Assembly: GCF_029168945.1 (NCBI RefSeq)
Contig: NC_083603.1
Span: 930,001-994,000 of the forward strand
From: Cannabis sativa
Lineage: Eukaryota; Streptophyta; Magnoliopsida; Rosales; Cannabaceae
Reading direction: 5' to 3'
DNA length: 64,000 bases
Below the pieces are notes generated by a model. It saw nothing but the letters and a program-made list of their open reading frames with translations. It was not told the DNA's origin and did not search any database. This document shows, piece after piece, positions 56,884-64,000 of the stretch (the first letter of the stretch is position 1; every line of letters starts with the position of its first letter). The position numbers and the translations under genes are program-made.

Positions 56884-57936
56884 TCAAAAAAACAAATGGT
56901 AACTTTGAGTAACCATCTTTCTCAAAAACTTCCCCAAATTTGCATACTCTTCAAGTGTTCTAACATCAGCTTTGCACCGAAGGAGTTGAGGAAAAAACAA
57001 CCAAAAACTGGTCAACATCACAAACCCAATAGTCAACGCTCCGGACACCAAACCGGGCAACCGCCACGTGTCACCCAAACACTTCTTCAAAACAATCTCA
57101 ACCGTCAAACACAATCCGTGCAAGACGAAGAATAACGTCACCTCCCACGTGGGAGGCGTGCGAATCATGTAAAAGTATATGAGCTCGTGAACCAGACCGG
57201 ACACTACAAAAGTTGCCACGATAGCAGGGAGTTGGGCCCACTTGCGCCCTATAAAGGTTGATGAGAATTTGAGTGTGGGTTCAAATACAGTAGGACGCAA
57301 TATACGCGTTACCATGAGGTTCCACCTTTTACCCCAAAAGTCTTGTAATGAGGTCGTGAGATATGGCTCGTTGAATTGTGGCTGGAGTCCAACTCCAGCC
57401 ACGACTCGAACCATAATGGCCACAAAGACCAAAATGGTTTCAAGTAAAAGATAAACTAAAAAACAATAAAGAACCAAAACTACATTGGGGTTAATTTGGT
57501 CTTTGTAATCACAAACTCGAATTAAAATGGCCAAAAGAAGAGTCTTTATTGTGAAACTAATTATTGGTATTTTATTGTTAGACTTTTCTTTAGATGGGTT
57601 TGTGTTGTTTTCTTGGATCTCAATAGGGAAAGAAGCTATAACAATAAAACGACCAAAAGAGATTGGTGATAGGTTTGAAGTAGCTAAAGGGCCTTTGTTA
57701 AAAGCTAAGAGTAAGAGTTTGAAATTTGCTAGCCATGAAAGGAAGAAGCTAGTTGTACCAACTAAATTAACTGAATTTAGTTTGAGAGGGAGATAGAGAA
57801 AGAGACATATAATTGGGAGAAAAAAGATGAGTCTTTTAATACCTTTTGAGATTAATTTACTCATAACATAGCAATAAGATAAAGAAACCAAAGCTAAAAA
57901 CCATACCTCTATGAAGTTGTTCATTTCACCCTCCAT
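56884..57936 (-). CDS. Wax-synthase-like MBOAT acyltransferase 3
   Basis: Intronless, 350 residues from ATG 57936 (MEGEMNNFIEVW). The frame is open 16 codons further up to another ATG, but that stretch is Lys-rich and not shared by the paralogs. Motifs: SWLANFKLLLLAFNKGPL, FNEPYLTTSLQDFWGKRWN (NEP 189-191), GLVHELIYFY (His250), FFVLHGLCLTVE (His273). Before the signature it reads GVGLQPQF where most copies have GLELEPQF, so two acidic residues are lost; the effect is unknown. Closest to copy 2. Expected acyl-CoA:alcohol or sterol acyltransferase of the ER membrane. Confidence 0.93.
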   Translation of the reverse strand: MEGEMNNFIEVWFLALVSLSYCYVMSKLISKGIKRLIFFLPIICLFLYLPLKLNSVNLVGTTSFFLSWLANFKLLLLAFNKGPLATSNLSPISFGRFIVIASFPIEIQENNTNPSKEKSNNKIPIISFTIKTLLLAILIRVCDYKDQINPNVVLVLYCFLVYLLLETILVFVAIMVRVVAGVGLQPQFNEPYLTTSLQDFWGKRWNLMVTRILRPTVFEPTLKFSSTFIGRKWAQLPAIVATFVVSGLVHELIYFYMIRTPPTWEVTLFFVLHGLCLTVEIVLKKCLGDTWRLPGLVSGALTIGFVMLTSFWLFFPQLLRCKADVRTLEEYANLGKFLRKMVTQSYHLFF

Positions 57937-58549
57937 TTTTTCTTTCCCCTTCTTTCTTTCTAATTTTATTTGATGTTCAAACAAAGATTGATATCATTAA
58001 AAAGATCATAATAAAGAGTCAAAATCATATATATGAAGCATTTGATGAAGAAAGAAGAGATTTTACCTTGATCCACCTCTTTTGCAAAGTGGGGAAGAAC
58101 CAAAGCTTTTAGGGATCAAGACTTTGGAATAATTATAATTAATATGAGATCCAGCACTTTAGACAGACTTTTGTATTTAAACAAAATATATGGTTTGAAT
58201 AATTATATGAAGTTAAGTGCTTTGGCATCTTATGTTTGGATCATGATAATATATATATTAATTTGCTTCTTATATATTTTTTTATTCCTCTCTTTTGAAA
58301 TATTAATATTCTATTATGTTAAAGTGGTTGATCTTGCATAGTGCTTTGGAAAATTCAAATTAATTATAGAAGATGACACCAAAGCAATCAAAGGGATTTG
58401 TCTACATGCATAAAATTAATAAATTTCAATATCTTACAATTTGGCCAGATTAGCACCAAAATGCAATTTTTTTTTAGGTTACATGACAAAAGATTTTCTT
58501 TCAAATCTTTGATATTAATGTTCTAACTTATATCTTGTTTTAGAGTTAT
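57937..58549. other. Spacer between acyltransferases 3 and 4
   Basis: Upstream DNA of copy 3 includes TTGATGAAGAAAGAAGAGAT and TTTTACCTTGATCC (minus-strand AAGGTAAAA), which could be a donor of a 5'-UTR intron; untested. No gene. Confidence 0.45.
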
Positions 58550-59587
58550 TCATTTTGATATGTATGGCACTATCATATTTTTCAAAAGGGTACCAAAATA
58601 TGCATACTCTTGGACCAACTTAACATCGGCCTTGCACCTAAAAAATTGTGGAAAGAACAACCAAATTCCGGTCAATGTTACAAACCCAACAGTCAACATT
58701 CTTGATATCACCTTAGGAATTTGCCACTTGTCAATCAAAGTCTTTTTCAAACAAATCTCGATTGTGTAGCACAATCCATGTAGTATGAAGAATGATGTCA
58801 CTTCCCACGTGGGAGTCACACGTGCTATGTAGTAATAAATGAGCTCGTGAACAAGGCCAGAGACTACAAAAGTTCCCAAAATAGCAGGGATTGGAGCCCA
58901 TTTTCGACCTACAAGTGGTGACACGAGGTTCAAGGTGGGCTCGTATATTGTAGGACGCAATATACGTCTTATCATGAGATTCCACCTACATCCCCAAAAG
59001 TCATGTAGTGAGGTTGAGAGATATGGCTCGTGGAATTGTGGCTCGAGCTCAAGTCTTACTAGGGCTCGAGCCAAGGTAGCCGCTAAGGCTAAAATGGTCT
59101 CGAGAAGAAGATATATCAAAGGACAATAAATAAGCACAACGAAATTATGGTGCATCTGTTTTTTGTAGTCAAGAACTCGTAACAAAACAACCAAAAAAAT
59201 AATCTTTGTGGGAAAGTTGATTAGATGTAGTTTTGAAGCTTGTTTTATCATTTTGTTGTTAGATGGGTTTTCTTTTATGGCAATGGGGAGGCAAGCAATG
59301 ACCACAAAAAACCCTAGAGAATTTGAGTTTGAAGCTAAAGGGCCTTTTTCGAAAGCAAAGAGTAAAAGTTTGAAGTTCGCAAGCCAAGAGATGAAAAAGG
59401 CAGTGGCGCCTACTAAGTTTATGGAATTGAGTTTAAGAGGAAGCAATAGAAATAAGAGCATAATTGGGAGAAAACAAATGAGTCTTTTCATACCTTTTGA
59501 AACTATTTTACTAATAACATAACAATAAGATAAAGAAACAAAGATTGAAAGCCATACCTTGATGAAGTTATTCATTTCATCCTCCAT
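58550..59587 (-). CDS. Wax-synthase-like MBOAT acyltransferase 4
   Basis: Intronless, 345 residues, start MEDEMNNFIKVW at 59587. It has the family layout with AFFISWLANFKLLLFAFEKG, LINFPTKIIFLVVLLRVLDY, GLVHELIYYY (His247) and FFILHGLCYTIE (His270). The central signature is altered to FHEPYLSTSLHDFWGCRWN: Asn to His at 186, Gln to His at 195 and Lys to Cys at 200 relative to the neighbours. RLELEPQF replaces GLELEPQF. The reading frame is otherwise intact. The changes sit in the most conserved stretch, so specificity may have shifted or activity dropped. The flanking pseudogene at 51.85 kb is its nearest relative. Confidence 0.92.
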   Translation of the reverse strand: MEDEMNNFIKVWLSIFVSLSYCYVISKIVSKGMKRLICFLPIMLLFLLLPLKLNSINLVGATAFFISWLANFKLLLFAFEKGPLASNSNSLGFFVVIACLPIAIKENPSNNKMIKQASKLHLINFPTKIIFLVVLLRVLDYKKQMHHNFVVLIYCPLIYLLLETILALAATLARALVRLELEPQFHEPYLSTSLHDFWGCRWNLMIRRILRPTIYEPTLNLVSPLVGRKWAPIPAILGTFVVSGLVHELIYYYIARVTPTWEVTSFFILHGLCYTIEICLKKTLIDKWQIPKVISRMLTVGFVTLTGIWLFFPQFFRCKADVKLVQEYAYFGTLLKNMIVPYISK

Positions 59588-60060
59588 TTTTTATTTTTAT
59601 TAGGGAATTGTTTCTACAACTAGAACTATGACATGAATTGTTAAATAAGCATGAAATAAGTAAAAGAAAGAAAAAAAAAAGAGTATTTTTGAGAAAAGTG
59701 GTCCAAGCCAAATAATGGGAAGAACTTGGAATTTAATTATGTTGTGTAACTGTATAGAGTAGACAAAACTTTATAGTTTGCAATTTGCATCATAAAGGGA
59801 CAATATGACATTTAATAGAATTATCTACTATATTTAATAAGAATGGGCAATGGGTTGTGATAAAATAATGATACTGACTTCACTTGTCACAAAAGTGTCT
59901 ACAAAGAACACTCATCCATTTTAATTTAGGGATATAATAACTCATATATGTTTGTTCCTACATATTAATTCTGATCCTAATAAAATTTTGTCATTTTTCA
60001 ATATAACTTATTGTAGTTTGGTATACTCTGGATCATATTGAACAAAAATGTCAACTTAAT
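59588..60060. other. Upstream region of acyltransferase 4
   Basis: ATTGTTTCTACAACTAGAAC and CATGAAATAAGTAAAAGAAA resemble 52687-52720 upstream of the pseudogene. No gene. Confidence 0.5.
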
Positions 60061-60310
60061 TTTTTTTAATCAAAAAATTAACTTTTATTAAATAAAATCA
60101 GCTATGAAGATAGCTTTCAAACTAGCAGAGACATAACCCTTGAGGAAAACATAACGAGGAATAGAACTAAAAGAACGAGTTAAAAAGTTAGCCACCTGAT
60201 TCTCAGTCTGTTCAACAAAATTAATTGAAATAGAAAACAAAAGAGAAGATTGCATAATCCATAATTAAAAGTCTCACCAGAGACAACAACCGCTTCTTGT
60301 TTCATTAGTT
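60061..60310 (-). mobile_element. Very short 5'-truncated LINE 3' end
   Basis: Plus-strand T-rich run at 60061 (poly(A) tail in reverse), then minus-strand coding FVEQTENQVANFLTRSFSS and SLKAIFIADFI with a stop. This is the terminal piece of a LINE RNase H domain. Only about 80 codons remain. Confidence 0.7.
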
Positions 60311-60678
60311 TTGAAGTTGTGTGTGTCCCACATTGTTATTATTATTATTTTTGCATTTTTGATATGCTATAAATTAAATATAGTATTTTTAAACATTTTA
60401 TAATATAATTTTGAAAAAAATAATAAAATTAGATTATCCTATCTAAATAATTAGAAGATCATAGTGATGTGAAAAATATTAACATGCCTGAATTATAGTA
60501 AAGTAAATTTATTTATTTTAAAATGAACCCATTTAATAATTTATTCAATTATTTCATTATTAATGGCACAAATTTTGTCATAGTAAGTTAAAAGTTTGTC
60601 CAAACTACAAATATTATGTCAAAAAAATTACAATTACTTCCTAGAATGAAAATTTAAAAATTAATAAAAAAAATTAAA
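60311..60678. other. 3' flank of acyltransferase 5
   Basis: AT-rich, no gene. It includes the CCCACATTGTTATTATTATT motif shared with about 54430. Confidence 0.5.
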
Positions 60679-61683
60679 TTATAATAAATTTCTCAAAAAA
60701 CTACCAAAATTAGCATACTCTTGAACGAGTTTAACATCAGCCTTGCATCGAAGAAATTGAGGGAAAAAAAGCCAAAAACCAGTCAACATTACAAACCCAA
60801 TAGTCAACATTCTCGACATCACTTTAGGAACCCGCCACGTGTCACCTAAAGCCTTCTTCAGAATGATCTCAACCGTTAAACAAATTCCATGAAGAACAAA
60901 GAAACACGTCACCTCCCATGTGGGTGGCACGCGCGACAGGTAAAAGTACATAAGTTCGTGAACTAGCCCAGAGACAAAGAAGGTGGCAATAATGGCTGGA
61001 ATTGAGGCCCACTTTCGGCCCATTAAAGTTGAGATAAGCCCAATAGTGGGTTGGTATACAGTGTGACGCAGTATTCGCGTTACCATAAGGTTCCACCTAC
61101 GTCCCCAAAAATCTTGAAGGGATGTAGAAAGGTACGGCTCATTGAACTGTGGCTCGACCTCGAGTCCCACCACGGCTCGAGCCAAGCCAGCAGTAATGGC
61201 TAAAATAATCTCGAGAAGTAAATAAATCAAAAAACAATAAAGAACCAAAACGAGATTTTGATGAATTTGTTGTTTGTAATGATCAAGGAATTGAATTAGA
61301 ATAGCCAAAAGAAGTGCTTTTATTGGGAAATTGATTAGTTGTCGTTTTGGGGTTTCTTTTGTCGTTTTGATCTCTATTGGTAGACAAGCAATAGCAATGA
61401 AAAGACCAAAAGATTGGTTTTTTAAAGCTAAAGGGCCTTTTTGAAAAGCTAAGAGTAAAAGCTTGAAATTAGCTAACCAAGAAATGAAAAAGGCAGTGCC
61501 ACCACATAAATTTATTGAGTAGAGATTTAGTGGAAGAAAGAGAAATAATGAGACAATTGGGAGAAAAAGAAAGAGTCTTTTTATGCCTTTTGAGATTAGT
61601 TTAGTTATAATGTAGCAATAAGATAAAGAGAGTAAGATTATAAGCCATACCTTGATGAAGTTGTTAATTTCATTATTCTCCAT
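60679..61683 (-). CDS. Wax-synthase-like MBOAT acyltransferase 5
   Basis: Intronless, 334 residues, the shortest complete copy, starting MENNEINNFIKVW at 61683. Motifs: SWLANFKLLLLAFQKGPL, a short loop, LINFPIKALLLAILIQFL, EVEPQFNEPYLSTSLQDFWG (NEP 181-183), GLVHELMYFY (His242), FFVLHGICLTVE (His265), FWLFFPQFLRCKADVKLV. All family signatures are intact. Expected ER membrane acyl-CoA-dependent ester synthase; substrate unknown. A TATA-like box lies ~140 bp upstream. Confidence 0.93.
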   Translation of the reverse strand: MENNEINNFIKVWLIILLSLSYCYIITKLISKGIKRLFLFLPIVSLFLFLPLNLYSINLCGGTAFFISWLANFKLLLLAFQKGPLALKNQSFGLFIAIACLPIEIKTTKETPKRQLINFPIKALLLAILIQFLDHYKQQIHQNLVLVLYCFLIYLLLEIILAITAGLARAVVGLEVEPQFNEPYLSTSLQDFWGRRWNLMVTRILRHTVYQPTIGLISTLMGRKWASIPAIIATFFVSGLVHELMYFYLSRVPPTWEVTCFFVLHGICLTVEIILKKALGDTWRVPKVMSRMLTIGFVMLTGFWLFFPQFLRCKADVKLVQEYANFGSFLRNLL

Positions 61684-61972
61684 AGTTTTGTATTTTGTAT
61701 TATGAAAAGGTTTGAAACAAGAAATGAAATGGTGAAAGGATATGAAAGAAGAAGAAAAAGAGAATTATTTGAGATGGGGATATGAAATGGTGATACATTG
61801 AATGTGGGACCCTTGTTGTGGACCTTTATACAGGTACAAATTAAGATTTCATTAATACATATAGGTTTTTCAACCATATACATTAATTGTAGAGGGGGGT
61901 GTCTTGATTGTTGACTATTGGGATTGAAGATAATAATAGTATGATATTAGTCACGTGTGATAATAGTGTTTT
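61684..61972. other. Upstream region of acyltransferase 5
   Basis: Leader and promoter DNA. The small ORF here (61638-61883) overlaps the gene start and is not supported. Confidence 0.5.
61823..61834 (-). promoter_or_regulatory. TATA box candidate for acyltransferase 5
   Basis: The minus strand reads CCTGTATAAAGG about 140 bp upstream of the start codon. Sequence-based only. Confidence 0.5.
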
Positions 61973-62329
61973 AATAATTTATGGGATAAATATATAAGTT
62001 TAATTTTTAATTGTAAATATGAATGTTTAATTTTTTGCGGTAATAATAATTAAGTTATATTTTTAAAACTCTGTAGGTACTTGACTATTAAATATCAAGT
62101 CATTGTTCACATGTCATTTTCTTATTGATATATTTAAATTAATGTTTTTTTTTTTAAATAAAAATTTAATGACCTGGACCAATTAAGGATTCAATTTACT
62201 TAATGTACTTAACAGTTACCTATAGAAGTTTTAGAATTATAACTTAGGCATTATTATTGCCAAAAATTATACTTAATTATTTATTTACAATCGGGAGTTA
62301 AATTTATGTGTTTATGTCGCAAATTACTC
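61973..62329. mobile_element. Second copy of the 26-bp-TIR MITE (degraded)
   Basis: The right end GTTTATGTCGCAAATTACTC matches the 46627-46962 element; the left end (TAATTTATGGGATAAATATA) is a worn version of its other terminus. Interior phrases are shared: ACTCTGTAGGTACTTGACT, TTAATGACCTGGACCAATTA and GGCATTATTATTGCCAAAAA. It lies in inverse orientation. Confidence 0.75.
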
Positions 62330-62347
62330 TTAGAAAAATAAGATCAT

Positions 62348-62580
62348 ATTTAAGGTGTTGTGTGGTGTATTGGTAGAGATATTTTTATTGGGATTCTCTT
62401 TTGTTTAGGTTAAAGGTTCCAATTTTACTACAGCCCCTCATGGGAGGAATATATGCTTCGACTTATGGGAGGTTAGCTTGTTGTAGCGATGTCATTCTTA
62501 ATGGAATAGAAACCCTCAGGTTTTATACGGATGACTCAATTAAAATAGATGAGGTATAAGCTTATTAAGTAGTTTTTTTT
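62348..62580 (+). mobile_element. tRNA-derived SINE candidate
   Basis: TGGTGTATTGGTAGAG fits a Pol III A box (10 of 11 positions of TRGYNNARNGG), and about 45 bp later GGTTCCAATTTTA resembles a B box. The tail ends in a T-rich stretch rather than a clean poly(A). Suggestive only. Confidence 0.35.
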
Positions 62581-62644
62581 TATTAATTAGTAGTTATCAC
62601 ACGTATTAAAAACAGTCGGCACATACAACATATTTTAACTTTAG

Positions 62645-63262
62645 GGTAAGTTTACAGAGCACCTTTTTAAAGGAGTGTTTCGGTAGACCCTTATCTAATT
62701 CGGTATACGAAAGAGCTTTTTAGTCGAATTTTTTTCATGATCACGTATGTTATAGTTATTTAGAACAAGGACTAGCCCTGAGTAAATTTGGGTCCTAACA
62801 AAACGAAATTTTTTTGGCCATTTATAAGAATAATGGTGTTTTGAAAATTATTAAAAAAATATGTATATATATCAAAAGTTTTTTTTTTTTTTATTTGGGC
62901 CCTAAGATGAGTGAGTCTTAGGCGCGGATCTAGCCTGCCTTAGCTTAGTTGGGCCGGTCCTGTTTAGAACCACTTGTGAATTTTTAAAATTTTTTGAGTA
63001 ATTTACAATACCGAAAATAAGATTTACATATTTTGTTGCACAAGTGACTATTTTCCCTTATACGTATGATAAATAACTATTTATACATAATTTTTGACAT
63101 TGAAAACTATTCGAAATTTTCTAAAAATTTACAAATAATCTTAAATAGTTACAACATACACAATCATCAAAATAAATTTGATTATATTTTTTTTCAAAAT
63201 ATCTAAATAAATAAAAAAATCTACCAAAATTTTTAAGTGGTGTACTATATAAATTTCCTAAA
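62645..63262. mobile_element. Fold-back element, interrupted by a hAT-like element
   Basis: The ends GTTTACAGAGCACCTTTTTA and, in reverse complement, ATTTATATAGTACACCACTT form an inverted pair. Internal arms GATCACGTATGTTATAGTTA and TTAAATAGTTACAACATACA mirror each other. After removal of the nested insert the element is about 415 bp. Same family as 25.3 and 40.83 kb. Confidence 0.72.
62767..62962. mobile_element. hAT-like element with perfect 8-bp target duplication
   Basis: A 196-bp element. The left end is AAGGACTAGCCC; the right end in reverse complement is CAGGACCGGCCC. The exact duplication TTTAGAAC occurs at 62759-62766 and 62963-62970. GGGCCGGCCC-type ends plus 8-bp duplications are characteristic of hAT. 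No ORF. Confidence 0.85.
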
Positions 63263-63363
63263 CGTTATACAAGTTATCATCCTATATTATTTATATACAG
63301 AATTTCTGAGCACGAACATAAATAGGATAAAATATAAACAAATCATCATATTTCTTTCTTCCT

Positions 63364-64000
63364 TTAATGACTAAACAAAGTTATTTTACTCTTAAAAAAA
63401 TCACGAATAGCATCATATTCTCCAAACAATCTTAAATCGGTTTTACAACGAAGAACATGAGGAAACATTAGCCTAAAACAACTTTCCATAACGAACCCAA
63501 CGGTCAACGGTCCAGATATCCACCTGGGCAATCGCCACGTGTCATTAGTTGTGGTCCCCACGAGCTTCTTCAAAACAATCTCAACCGCCAAACAAGTTCC
63601 GTGTAAGACAAAAAACAACATGGGCTCCCACGTGGGCCTCACACGACACCAATAGAAGAATATGAGTTCATGCATGAGCCCAGAGACAATGAACGTGGCC
63701 ATAATTGCTGGTATAGAAGCCCATTTAGGCCCAATTATACGGGCCCAAAACCCCAATGTGGGTTTGTATATAGTAGGACGTAGCACACGGCTTACCATGA
63801 GGTTCCACCTTCTACCCCAAAAATCTTGTAGTGAGCTAGAGAGGTATGGCTCGTCGAAATGTGGCTCGAGCTCTACTCCATTCGCGGCTCGAGCAAGAGC
63901 CGTTGTTGTGGCTAAGATTAGGTCAAGAATGAGGTATATGTATAGGGTGTAAAGAAATAAAATGACCTTTGGGTGCATATATTTCTTGTACTCAAAAACA
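63364..64000 (-). CDS. Wax-synthase-like MBOAT acyltransferase 6 (partial, 5' end outside)
   Basis: The minus-strand frame is open from the right window edge (VFEYKKYMHPKVILFLYTLY) to the stop at 63364, about 211 residues. The first Met in the window lies inside a helix by comparison with copy 1 (YIHPKVMWILYCF), so the true start lies beyond 64000. Motifs: VELEPHFDEPYLSSSLQDFW (Asn of NEP replaced by Asp), GLMHELIFFYW, FFVLHGTCLAVEIVLKK and a small insertion GTTTND before TWRLPRW. It is nearer to copy 1 than to copies 2-5 in several positions. Confidence 0.93.
   Translation of the reverse strand, partial: VFEYKKYMHPKVILFLYTLYIYLILDLILATTTALARAANGVELEPHFDEPYLSSSLQDFWGRRWNLMVSRVLRPTIYKPTLGFWARIIGPKWASIPAIMATFIVSGLMHELIFFYWCRVRPTWEPMLFFVLHGTCLAVEIVLKKLVGTTTNDTWRLPRWISGPLTVGFVMESCFRLMFPHVLRCKTDLRLFGEYDAIRDFFKSKITLFSH

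Noticed and set aside
1..64000. Telomere repeats, rRNA genes, organellar inserts
   Set aside because: No run of TTTAGGG, no rRNA-like block and no chloroplast or mitochondrial gene was seen.

Overview
The window is nuclear DNA of a dicot plant: AT-rich, with spliced plant-type genes, intronless tandem paralogs and nested transposons. Its left fifth (1-12056) is a satellite array with a monomer of about 370 bp. From memory, that is the length reported for the Cannabis sativa subtelomeric satellite CS-1, so Cannabis or a close relative near a chromosome end is my best guess. I could not compare sequences, so the species call is an inference.

Layout. 1-12056: about 32.6 satellite monomers with a four-monomer higher-order repeat, running off the left edge and ending inside a monomer. 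12.1-14.05 kb: LINE remnant and an LTR-like stretch. 14.07-23.15 kb: a CC-NB-LRR (NLR) resistance-gene pseudogene. It has lost most of its NB domain, carries frameshifts, is split at the MHD-region motif by a young Ty1/copia element (15065-19993, 209-bp LTRs, 5-bp target duplication), and is split again in the LRR by a spacer holding a Tourist-like MITE. 23.8-26.4 kb: LINE remnant and a fold-back element between direct repeats. 26.4-29.0 kb: pheophytinase (PPH), five exons. 31.2-33.0 kb: a small GIY-YIG nuclease-domain gene, three exons. 42.2-44.1 kb: a receptor-like kinase whose activation segment carries an insert of about 270 residues.

From 33.6 kb to the right edge, every other gene belongs to one family: wax-synthase-like MBOAT acyltransferases, all intronless and all on the minus strand. 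There are five complete ORFs (34.7, 48.4, 56.9, 58.6, 60.7 kb), one running off the window (63.4 kb), one decayed full-length pseudogene (51.9-52.6 kb) and one short 3' fragment (33.65 kb). Relationships among coding and flanking sequences suggest duplication of a two-gene block: the 48.4 kb gene plus the 52 kb pseudogene match the 57 kb gene plus the 59 kb gene. The family is expected to make wax-type or sterol esters in the ER membrane; substrates cannot be read from the sequence.

Spaces between genes are filled with non-autonomous DNA transposons, several with terminal inverted repeats and target duplications that can be read directly (hAT-like, Tourist-like, MULE-like and a fold-back family). 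Two nested insertions can be resolved: a hAT-like element inside a fold-back element (62.6-63.3 kb), and a 5'-truncated LINE inside an older LINE (52.85-54.2 kb). I saw no rRNA gene, convincing tRNA gene, telomere repeat run, CRISPR array or organellar DNA.
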